From NCBI GenBank assembly GCA_934647145.1, contig CAKUFB010000057.1, positions 1-12,159 on the forward strand: a stretch of DNA of 12,159 nucleotides. Direction: 5' to 3'. This DNA is from an uncultured Clostridia bacterium (GTDB lineage Bacteria; Bacillota; Clostridia; Christensenellales; Aristaeellaceae). This document shows positions 6,233-12,159 of the stretch, piece after piece. Position 1 is the stretch's first letter. The number at the start of each line of letters is the position of its first letter. A model generated the notes under the pieces. That model was not told where the DNA came from and did no database searches. It worked only from the letters and a program-made list of their open reading frames with translations. Both the position numbers and the translations under genes were made by a program.

Positions 6233-7843
6233 TTACTTACCCATGGCCTCGTTGATCTCGTCGATGATCATCTGGCCGCCGCTGCTGAGCCATACGTTCA
6301 CGGCGTTATCGTACACGGAGACGTCCGCGCCCATGATGACCTCGAGCATGGCGGTCTTCAGCTGATCGTTGATGACGTCGCCCATCATCTGCTGGGTGGC
6401 GGTGGGCAGGCCCACATAGGCGTTCGACAGATGCAGGCCGAGCTGGTAGGCGTCGTAGAGCTGGGTGTAGGTGCCGCCCTCGCCGAAGGTCAGGTAGTAC
6501 CAGTCGGGCGAGGAGCCGCCGTTCAGCGCGTCCACATAGGAATCATACCAGCCCTTGGCGTCGGTGTACTCCCACTGCCAGTCGGCCGAGGTCTTCGCGC
6601 CCGCCTGATAGGCCCGCCTGATCTCGTCGGCCGAGGCCATGTCGTTGATGGTGCTGACCGGCTTGTCGCCGAAGGGCAGGTACTTGAACCACATGTGGCC
6701 GTCCGGCCCGATGGAGTAGGTCTGATAGGTTTCCAGGTCGGGCGAGTTGGTCAGGTCGAAGGACAGGTTGAGCATCTGAGCGATCATTTTGATCTGCTCG
6801 GGCGTGCAGTTGGGGTTGATGAAGATCTTGCCGACGACGGGCGTGTTGGTCTGGAACCTGACCTCGCTGCCGTCCGCGCCGTGGATGTAATCGCTGATGA
6901 TGTGCGCGTTCTCGTCGTTGTCGTACAGCGCCTGGATGGACATGGTGGTGTCCCAGCTGGTGGCGTAGAAGATACCGGTCTTGCCGCCGGCGATGTATTC
7001 CTTGGCGAGGTCGGCGGTCACGATGGCGAAGTCCTCGTTGATCACGCCCTCCTTATACAGGCCCTGAAGGGTCAGCAGCGCGTCGCGCATGGCGGGCTGG
7101 ATGTTGCTCCAGGTGATCCTGCCGTTTTCGTCCTCCACCCAGTAGTCGTAATAGGCGCCCAGGACGTTCATCAGGCCGGAGATATGGCCGTCATCCACGG
7201 TGGAGACCATCAGCGCCATGGTGTCGTCGCCGCCCAGCTTGGCCTCCTGAAAGGCTCTGGCCACGGCGACCACCTCGTCCAGCGTGCGGGGATAGTCCAG
7301 CCCCAGCTTGTCCAGCCAGTCCTGGCGGACGAAGAGCATTTTCGCGCCCATGTAGCCCTTGTTGGGGAACGGGAAGCCCCTCATTTTGCCGTCGAAGGTG
7401 ACCTGCGCAATGGAGGATTCGTCCAGCAGCGCCTTGTACTCGTCGCAGATGTACTCGTTCCAGGCCTCGGTGCAGTCGGCGATCATACCGGAGTCGAGCA
7501 GCTGCTGATAGGTGTTGTCGCCGATCCGGGCGAAATCGGGCAGGTCGCCGCTGGCGATGGCGGTGCTCCACTTGGCGCTGGAGGAATCGCCGTCGGTGGT
7601 GACCCACTTGTACTGCAGATCGACGTTCAGCACATCCTTAAAGGTACTGACCCAGCGGTTCTCGGTCATGCTGCGCTTGTCGGGGTCGCTCTCGTCGAAC
7701 TGGCGGGTGGCGTCCAGGCTGGTGGCGGTGGTCACCACGACCGTTTCGGGCGCTTTCTCGTACTCGCCGCGCTCATAAGCGAGCGCGCAGGACGTGCCGA
7801 GGACGAGCGCCAGCGCCAGAAGAAGGGAAAGTAGACGTTTCAT
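6233..7843 (-). CDS. Extracellular solute-binding protein, LplA/YtcQ type
   Basis: A 536-residue exported substrate-binding protein for the LplB/LplC importer. It opens with a signal peptide: MKR, a leucine-rich core (4-15), then GTSCALA before YERGEY. Cleavage after Ala22 by signal peptidase I looks most natural. The Cys19 context (LGTSC) is a poor lipobox because position -3 is Gly, so lipoprotein anchoring is uncertain. The mature part has typical features of the large Lpl-type binding proteins: an early GDLPDF segment, a region (roughly residues 165-260) with FPFPNKGYMGAKMLFVRQDW, and many Trp, Tyr and Asp residues suited to sugar stacking. The ATG at 7843 follows AAGGAGGT (7851-7858) at good spacing. 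It is the first gene of the five-gene operon, with a promoter just upstream and the regulators divergent to it. The ligand is unknown; oligosaccharides, polyols or sugar acids are the usual ligands of relatives. Confidence 0.93.
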   Translation of the reverse strand: MKRLLSLLLALALVLGTSCALAYERGEYEKAPETVVVTTATSLDATRQFDESDPDKRSMTENRWVSTFKDVLNVDLQYKWVTTDGDSSSAKWSTAIASGDLPDFARIGDNTYQQLLDSGMIADCTEAWNEYICDEYKALLDESSIAQVTFDGKMRGFPFPNKGYMGAKMLFVRQDWLDKLGLDYPRTLDEVVAVARAFQEAKLGGDDTMALMVSTVDDGHISGLMNVLGAYYDYWVEDENGRITWSNIQPAMRDALLTLQGLYKEGVINEDFAIVTADLAKEYIAGGKTGIFYATSWDTTMSIQALYDNDENAHIISDYIHGADGSEVRFQTNTPVVGKIFINPNCTPEQIKMIAQMLNLSFDLTNSPDLETYQTYSIGPDGHMWFKYLPFGDKPVSTINDMASADEIRRAYQAGAKTSADWQWEYTDAKGWYDSYVDALNGGSSPDWYYLTFGEGGTYTQLYDAYQLGLHLSNAYVGLPTATQQMMGDVINDQLKTAMLEVIMGADVSVYDNAVNVWLSSGGQMIIDEINEAMGK

Positions 7844-7875
7844 AGGGTTTACCTCCTTGCGTTATTCTGTCTCCC

Positions 7876-7903
7876 ATTATACTCATTTGCGCGGCTGACA
7901 CAA
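7876..7903 (-). promoter_or_regulatory. Promoter of the transporter-SDR-GRE operon
   Basis: On the minus strand a perfect -10 TATAAT (7876-7881) is preceded, 16 bases upstream, by TTGTGT (7898-7903), a poor -35 with only the first three bases matching. A start near 7869 would give a leader of about 26 bases containing the AAGGAGGT site. A good -10 with a weak -35, next to a repeat array that begins at 7905, is the pattern expected of an activator-dependent promoter. Confidence 0.65.
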
Positions 7904-7904
7904 T

Positions 7905-8006
7905 AGCGTTTTCGTACATAAATGGCGCATTTCTTTACATGTTTGCGCGTTTTCCGGCCTGAATCGTGCGCATTTCTTGACATTTACGCATATTTTTACT
8001 TTCTTG
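7905..8006. repeat. Run of about five imperfect 20-bp direct repeats; likely YesN operator
   Basis: Similar units begin at about 7905 (AGCGTTTTCGTACAT), 7925 (GCGCATTTCTTTACAT), 7945 (GCGCGTTTTCC), 7968 (GCGCATTTCTTGACAT) and 7987 (CGCATATTTTTACTTTC). Units two and four agree at 15 of 16 positions. GGCCTGAA also occurs twice (7956-7963 and 8006-8013). Start-to-start distances of about 18-23 bp mean roughly two helical turns, the spacing typical of AraC-type activator half-sites. The array directly abuts the -35 of the transporter operon and ends just before the -35 of the regulator operon. Binding by the neighbouring response regulator is inference. Confidence 0.6.
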
Positions 8007-8015
8007 GCCTGAAAA

Positions 8016-8044
8016 TTGACAGTGCGTTTTCCTCGTGGTATAAT
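8016..8044 (+). promoter_or_regulatory. Consensus sigma-A promoter of the yesM-yesN-activase operon
   Basis: TTGACA (8016-8021), a 17-base spacer, and TATAAT (8039-8044) match the consensus at every position. TGG just before the -10 also gives an extended -10. Transcription should start near 8051. The in-frame ATGs at 8043 and further upstream therefore lie in the promoter rather than in the message, which fixes the sensor kinase start downstream. The regulators and activase should have substantial basal expression. Confidence 0.82.
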
Positions 8045-8078
8045 GAAAAGAGTGAGAACGGCTGCGGAGGTGTTCCTG

Positions 8079-9752
8079 TTGAAACGATACGCATTGGGCG
8101 TCACCACGCGGCTCATGATCCTGTTTCTGGCGCTGCTGCTGCCCGTCGTCCTGTTCGGCGCCGAGATTATCCGCCGCTCCACCGACGACCTGCACACAAA
8201 GGTCATCGACCTGGCGCATCAGGGGCTCGACAACACACGGGTCATGATGGAGAAGGAGGCGCTGTCCATACAGAGCGAGCTCTTCCTGCTCACCGACAGC
8301 AGTTCCGACAACGACATCATGAACTTTTTCGGATACTACAGCTATTACACCCGGAGCAAGTACTACCTGACCGTGAGGCGCATCCTGAACAAGCTGAGCA
8401 GCCTGAAGATGCGGCACGATCTGATCGGGGATGTCGAGGTGTACTACATCCGCTACGGCCAGAGCGTCTCCTCACGGCGCGGCCTGCGCAGCAGGGCGGC
8501 CGGGGAATACGAGGATTATCGCCAGAACGCGCTTTCAAACGTGCTGAATTACAGCGCCGCCCGGAACGAGTTTTATCTGATGCAGAGCGTTCCGGCGAAA
8601 AATCCGCAGATCCTGCTGATTGCCCATCTGGATGAAGACCATCTGAAGGCCATGCTCTTTTCCGAGCCATACGGCGATCAGCCGACCGTGCTGAACCACA
8701 GAAAAGAAGCCTTTGCGCTCAAAAACACGGATCCGTTCGACACGGACGCGCTTTCCAGGCAGCCCTATGAGACCATTACCGTGCATTCGGATATATTGAA
8801 CGGCGATCTGTGCAAATACCTCATGACCAACGAGATCTTTCACGAAGAGAATCTGCGGCTCAGGCTGCTCTTTTTCTACATCCTGCTGTGCGTCCCCATC
8901 GCGGCGGTCTGCTTTCTCGGCGTGCGCAGGAGCATCGGCATTCCCGTCAAAAGGATGGTGAACGCCATGCGGGTCATGCGGGAGGGCGACCTGAAATACC
9001 GCATCGACCGGAAGCCCGCATCCCGGGAGTTTCGCCTGCTCACGGACGGCCTGAACAGCATGATGGATCAGATCGACAGCCTGATCGACAGCAACTACAA
9101 ATATGAAATCTACGCCAGAAAGCTGGAGCTGAAGCACCTGCAGGCGCAGATCAACCCCCACTTCCTCTACAACACGCTCTACATGCTCCGCCACATGATC
9201 GCGGACGAGGATATCGACAGCGCCTCCGTCCTCTGCCAGCACCTGGGCGATTATTTCAAATACATGTCCTCAACCGGCGAAATGGAGCTTCCGCTGGAAA
9301 AGGAGTACGCCCACGCCAGAAACTATCTGGCGATTCAGGCCATGCGCTTTGGCTCGAAGCTCAGAACCGAGCAGGAGGAGCTCCCCGAAGAATGGGCGGA
9401 AATGATCGTGCCCCGGCTGATTCTCCAGCCCATTTACGAAAACGCCGTGTCCTATGCCCAGCGCTCGGAGGGCTGCCTGTTTGTCCGCACGGGCTTCCTG
9501 GCGAGTCCGGACTGCCTGACGATCCGCATAGAGGACAGCGGAACGAGCCTGAGCGACGAAAAGCTGTCCGAGCTGCGCGCGAGGGTTTCGGATGCGGACG
9601 CGGACGGCAACGTGACGGCGCTGCACAGCATCCACCGCCGGCTCAGTCTGTTTTACGGGCAGAACGCCCGCCTGTCGCTCTCCCGAAGCAGTCTGGGCGG
9701 GCTGTGCGTGGAGCTGAACATTCCCCGCTTTGGAGGTTCACAGCATGAATGA
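8079..9752 (+). CDS. yesM: Sensor histidine kinase, YesM type
   Basis: A 557-residue membrane sensor kinase. The start is TTG at 8079, preceded by GGAGGTG 6 bases upstream; earlier in-frame starts fall inside the promoter. Layout: membrane segment about 11-28, extracellular sensing domain about 30-260, second membrane segment about 261-282, HAMP linker about 284-336, and a short coiled link. Then comes the His-kinase signature LQAQINPHFLYNTL with phospho-acceptor His361, and an ATPase domain with N-box LQPIYENA (Asn455). The glycine boxes are weak: the D-x-G-x-G box reads DSGTS (486-490), and the usual GxGL region reads NVTAL (511-515) before HSIHRRLSLFYG. ATP binding may be altered, or this may be a divergent YesM subgroup. 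The last 8 bases overlap the response regulator gene, so the pair is translationally coupled. The signal is presumably the transported compound or a related sugar; that is inferred from location. Confidence 0.92.
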   Translation: MKRYALGVTTRLMILFLALLLPVVLFGAEIIRRSTDDLHTKVIDLAHQGLDNTRVMMEKEALSIQSELFLLTDSSSDNDIMNFFGYYSYYTRSKYYLTVRRILNKLSSLKMRHDLIGDVEVYYIRYGQSVSSRRGLRSRAAGEYEDYRQNALSNVLNYSAARNEFYLMQSVPAKNPQILLIAHLDEDHLKAMLFSEPYGDQPTVLNHRKEAFALKNTDPFDTDALSRQPYETITVHSDILNGDLCKYLMTNEIFHEENLRLRLLFFYILLCVPIAAVCFLGVRRSIGIPVKRMVNAMRVMREGDLKYRIDRKPASREFRLLTDGLNSMMDQIDSLIDSNYKYEIYARKLELKHLQAQINPHFLYNTLYMLRHMIADEDIDSASVLCQHLGDYFKYMSSTGEMELPLEKEYAHARNYLAIQAMRFGSKLRTEQEELPEEWAEMIVPRLILQPIYENAVSYAQRSEGCLFVRTGFLASPDCLTIRIEDSGTSLSDEKLSELRARVSDADADGNVTALHSIHRRLSLFYGQNARLSLSRSSLGGLCVELNIPRFGGSQHE

Positions 9753-11082
9753 AAAGCACATCTATCAGGTGCTGATTGTCGACGACGAGCCGTATGTGCT
9801 GCAGGCCGTCGCCTCTCTGCTCGAGGATCAGACGGCCTGCGATCTGGAGATCTTCCGCGCGGGATCGGCGCTTGCGGCCCTGGCAACCATGCGCCGCCGC
9901 CGGATTGATATTCTGATCACGGACATCCAGATGCCCGGCATGGACGGACTGCAGCTGGCGCACATCGTGCGGCAGCGCTGGCCCGACTGCAGGACGATCA
10001 TGCTGACCGCCTATGACAGTTTCACCTATGTCCGCTCGGCGCTGCACGAGGACGTGAGCGGCTATGTGCTGAAATCGGAGAGCGACGAGATGCTCATCGG
10101 CGAATTTCTGCGCGTCGTTCAGGAGCTGGAAATGCAGATGGACGATATGAAGCAGCTGATTTCGCAGCAGAGCGCGGCTGATCGCCAGTGCGTGAGCTTT
10201 TTGAAGCAGGAAGCCATGAAAAACCTCATCGCCGGAAGGTACGCTCACGATCCTCGCCGCTACGCCGAAGCGCTGACGGCGCTGAGCTGCCCCAGTCCGA
10301 CGGAGCCCGTCAACCTGTTTTGCATCCTTTCGCCGAAAAACCCCGATTTCAAGGCCGCCTACGGGCAGCTGATCTGCCTGTCCGAGCGCTATCTCAGCAA
10401 CGCCGCAGGATTCACCTGCTTCGTCATGGAGCAGGATCGTTTCTGGGGCGTTCTTCAGCTCAACGAGGATCTGGAAATCAACGCGCTTCAGGATATGCTC
10501 AGCAGCGTCGTGGAGCATTACTCCCGGCTTTCAAATCAGGTCGCCGTTTGCCTGCTTTCGCATTCCGCAAAAAACGCGGAGGAATTCTGCGCTCACTGCG
10601 CGCGCATCAAGGGCTACAATGGAGAGATCGCCGACTCGCCCTATGTGCGCATCATCACGCCGAAAACCGCTCCGGTCACTTCAAAGGCCATACTGACCTC
10701 CGTGATGGAGTATATCGACCGCAATCTTTCGGGAGACGTCTCTCTTGAAACGCTCGCAAAGGCGGCCGGCTACAATCCCTCCTATCTGTCCCGCCTGTTT
10801 CTGCAGCACATGGGGATAAACCTGTCGAACTACATCGCGCGTCAGAAGATGAAGTCGATCGTCCGGCTGCTGAACTGTCCCGAATACTCTCTGGATCAGA
10901 TCATGGAAATTGCCGGCTTTGAAAACAAATCGACGTTCAACCGTTTTGTCAAGCGGATGACGGGATACTCTCCCAAGCGGTATCGCGAGAACCTGACGGA
11001 CATTGAAAAGACCGCGCCGGGGCAGGCGGCAAGCCTCACAGGCGTGAGTTTTCCATCCGATGACGAGCCTGAAAAGCAGTAA
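9745..11082 (+). CDS. yesN: Response regulator with AraC-type DNA-binding domain, YesN type
   Basis: A 445-residue cytosolic transcription regulator. Residues about 6-125 form a receiver domain with acidic Asp13-Asp14, phospho-acceptor Asp60 (ITDIQMPGMDG), Thr88 (LTAYDSF) and Lys110 (YVLKSES). A variable linker of about 180 residues follows. Residues about 315-417 form an AraC-type double helix-turn-helix (SLETLAKAAGYNPSYLSRLF, then IMEIAGFENKSTFNRFVKRM), ending at the typical GYSPKRYR. The ATG at 9745 has GGAGG 8 bases upstream; an in-frame TTG at 9730 lacks such support. The start lies inside the end of the kinase gene. It is probably phosphorylated by the adjacent YesM-like kinase and activates the divergent transporter-SDR-GRE operon through the repeats in 7905-8006. 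The partners are inferred from adjacency, as is usual for this family. Confidence 0.94.
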   Translation: MNEKHIYQVLIVDDEPYVLQAVASLLEDQTACDLEIFRAGSALAALATMRRRRIDILITDIQMPGMDGLQLAHIVRQRWPDCRTIMLTAYDSFTYVRSALHEDVSGYVLKSESDEMLIGEFLRVVQELEMQMDDMKQLISQQSAADRQCVSFLKQEAMKNLIAGRYAHDPRRYAEALTALSCPSPTEPVNLFCILSPKNPDFKAAYGQLICLSERYLSNAAGFTCFVMEQDRFWGVLQLNEDLEINALQDMLSSVVEHYSRLSNQVAVCLLSHSAKNAEEFCAHCARIKGYNGEIADSPYVRIITPKTAPVTSKAILTSVMEYIDRNLSGDVSLETLAKAAGYNPSYLSRLFLQHMGINLSNYIARQKMKSIVRLLNCPEYSLDQIMEIAGFENKSTFNRFVKRMTGYSPKRYRENLTDIEKTAPGQAASLTGVSFPSDDEPEKQ

Positions 11083-11091
11083 GGAGCGCAT

Positions 11092-11958
11092 ATGAAGACG
11101 AGAATATTTGACATTCAGCGAGGTTCCTTCGTGGATGGCCCCGGGATTCGCACGATCATCTTCTTTCAGGGCTGCAATCTGCGCTGCGAGTGGTGTCACA
11201 ACCCGGAATCATGGGAAGCGAAGACGCGTCTGATGGTTTTCGGGAACAGGTGTACGCATTGCGGCGCCTGCGCACAGGTCTGTCCGGCGCGCGCGATTTC
11301 CCCGGAGGGCGTTACCGACCGCTCGATCTGCGTTCTGTGCGGCGCGTGCGTGGAGGCCTGCCCGAATAACGCGCGTTCGCTTTGCGGCCGGCAGGCGGAA
11401 ACCTCGGAGCTGGTGCAGATTGTCCTGAAGGACAGGGATTACTATCAGAAGTCCGGCGGCGGCGTGACCGTGTCCGGCGGCGAGTGCATGCTGCAGATCG
11501 ACGCGCTGGAGGCGCTTCTTGCCATGCTTCATGAAAATGGCGTCGATACGGCGGTTGATACGGCGGGAAACGTGCCCTGGACGTCCTTTGAGAGCATTCT
11601 GCCGCTGACAGATCATTTCCTGTATGATCTCAAAGCCCTGACGCCCGAACGTCACCTGGCCCTGACGGGGGTGGGGAATGATCTGATCCTGAGCAATTAC
11701 CGCAGGCTCCTGCAGACCTGCGCGCAGAAGGTCATCGTTCGCGTGCCGGTCATCCCGGGCGCAAACGATACAGGGGACGAGATGGAAAAAATCTGCGCCT
11801 TCCTGAACCAGTATCCTCCCGCCAGGACGGAATTCATGCCGTATCACCGGCTGGGAGAAGGAAAAAACGCGGCCCTGGGACAGAGCGTCTTTACGGCAGA
11901 GACGCCGTCGAAGGCGCGAATCGACGCGCTGTACAGGATGTGCGGAGTGAAAAACTGA
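11092..11958 (+). CDS. Glycyl radical enzyme activase (radical SAM)
   Basis: A 288-residue radical SAM enzyme that cleaves S-adenosylmethionine and abstracts a hydrogen from the target glycine of a glycyl radical enzyme. The start segment FDIQRGSFVDGPGIRT is typical. The radical SAM cluster motif is CNLRCEWC (Cys28, Cys32, Cys35). A ferredoxin-like insert carries two further four-Cys sets, C54-x2-C57-x2-C60-x3-C64 and C80-x2-C83-x2-C86-x3-C90, both ending CP, for two auxiliary [4Fe-4S] clusters. This insert marks activases of the dehydratase/lyase type rather than the small PflA of pyruvate formate-lyase. The SAM-binding VSGGE motif is at about 127-131. AAGGAG overlaps the yesN stop codon, and only 9 bases separate the genes, so it is co-expressed with the regulators. 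Its target is almost certainly the enzyme at 1514-3598, the only such enzyme in view, though it lies in the opposite operon. Confidence 0.94.
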   Translation: MKTRIFDIQRGSFVDGPGIRTIIFFQGCNLRCEWCHNPESWEAKTRLMVFGNRCTHCGACAQVCPARAISPEGVTDRSICVLCGACVEACPNNARSLCGRQAETSELVQIVLKDRDYYQKSGGGVTVSGGECMLQIDALEALLAMLHENGVDTAVDTAGNVPWTSFESILPLTDHFLYDLKALTPERHLALTGVGNDLILSNYRRLLQTCAQKVIVRVPVIPGANDTGDEMEKICAFLNQYPPARTEFMPYHRLGEGKNAALGQSVFTAETPSKARIDALYRMCGVKN

Positions 11959-12084
11959 TTTCCCGCACGGCGCTGCCGGCCGTTGATCATTTGGCGATTA
12001 CCCGGGGCTGCGTTCCCGATCCACGCCGGATTCGGTGAGATACCTGTCTTTTTCCGCTCTGTTGCGCGGATCGGAGCGCTTCCG

Positions 12085-12120
12085 CTGGGGAGGGCGGCCT
12101 GAACGGCCGCGCCTCCCCAG
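12085..12120 (+). terminator. Long GC-rich hairpin downstream of the activase
   Basis: CTGGGGAGG (12085-12093) pairs with CCTCCCCAG (12112-12120). After a small bulge, CGGCC pairs with GGCCG around the loop TGAAC. This gives about 14 pairs in total. It lies about 125 bases after the stop codon. No T-run follows, so it may be an end-of-transcript hairpin or part of a dispersed intergenic repeat rather than a classical terminator. Confidence 0.4.
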
Positions 12121-12130
12121 ACCCCACCCA

Positions 12131-12146
12131 CGAGCCTGTCGGCTCG
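12131..12146 (+). other. Second small hairpin at the window end
   Basis: CGAGCC and GGCTCG pair perfectly around the 4-base loop TGTC, ten bases after the larger hairpin. Two consecutive GC-rich hairpins separated by ACCCCACCCA suggest one structured intergenic element. The function is not known. Confidence 0.35.
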
Positions 12147-12159
12147 CAGGGAAGCGATT

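Larger units (their letters stand above)
11959..12159. other. Non-coding tail after the activase
   Basis: No credible gene is seen in these 201 bases. The one longer minus-strand frame here runs into the activase gene and has low-complexity Ala/Gly/Pro/Arg content. The stretch holds the two GC-rich hairpins listed separately and no T-run typical of a terminator. The activase operon probably ends in this region. Confidence 0.5.

Noticed and set aside
5537..7834. A 765-codon open frame on the plus strand opposite the binding protein and lplB
   Set aside because: It is antisense to two well-recognised genes and is rich in Val, Gly, His, Asp and Arg in the manner of a complementary-strand shadow. 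It matches no known domain, has no ribosome binding site, and ends opposite the signal peptide of the binding protein.
7925..7990. A CRISPR array or riboswitch in the control region
   Set aside because: The repeats are short, imperfect and adjacent without unique spacers, which excludes CRISPR. The predicted leaders of both operons are only about 26-28 bases, too short for a riboswitch.
7883..8206. A 107-codon minus-strand open frame in the divergent control region
   Set aside because: It overlaps the repeat array, both promoters and the start of the sensor kinase. Its sequence has no recognisable motif and no ribosome binding site was seen.
11844..12131. A 95-codon minus-strand open frame at the right end
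   Set aside because: About a third lies antisense to the activase, and the rest is low-complexity Gly/Ala/Pro/Arg from the hairpin region. No ribosome binding site or motif.
1..12159. Insertion sequence, phage or other mobile element genes, tRNA or rRNA
   Set aside because: No transposase, integrase or phage-type protein is encoded, and no tRNA cloverleaf or rRNA segment was recognised on either strand.

Overview
The window looks like chromosomal DNA from a GC-rich, probably strictly anaerobic member of the Clostridia (Bacillota), of the kind common in gut communities. The evidence is the oxygen-sensitive glycyl radical chemistry, strong purine-rich Shine-Dalgarno sites ahead of most genes, sigma-A type promoters (TTGACA/TATAAT), and Lpl/Yes-type transport and two-component genes typical of this phylum. 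The organism cannot be named from the sequence alone. Eight genes are supported. The many long open frames on the opposite strands are shadows of these genes in GC-rich DNA.

Layout. 1-90: hairpins at the 3' end of an M18 aminopeptidase gene. 88-1395 (-): M18 aminopeptidase with its own near-consensus promoter, so probably a separate transcription unit. 1514-7843 (-): a tight five-gene operon read right to left: extracellular solute-binding protein, permease LplB, permease LplC, SDR dehydrogenase, glycyl radical enzyme (GRE). 7844-8078: divergent control region with a promoter facing each way and a run of about five imperfect direct repeats spaced about 20 bp. 8079-11958 (+): a three-gene operon of YesM-type sensor kinase, YesN-type AraC response regulator and GRE-activating radical SAM enzyme. 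11959-12159: non-coding tail with two GC-rich hairpins.

How the parts fit. The YesM/YesN pair probably senses an extracellular carbohydrate-like compound and switches on the divergent operon through the repeat array. The binding protein and LplB/LplC import the compound, with an ATPase encoded elsewhere. The SDR and the GRE then transform it inside the cell. The activase, made with the regulators, installs the glycyl radical on the GRE. No kinase, aldolase, glycosidase or transporter ATPase is present, so the substrate cannot be read off directly. The GRE has the Gly-Cys-Val-Glu active-site signature shared by dehydratases and lyases rather than the Cys-Cys of true pyruvate formate-lyase. It is also unusually short (694 residues), with a cysteine-rich active-site loop. 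The best candidate for something undescribed is this inducible import + SDR + compact GRE pathway.
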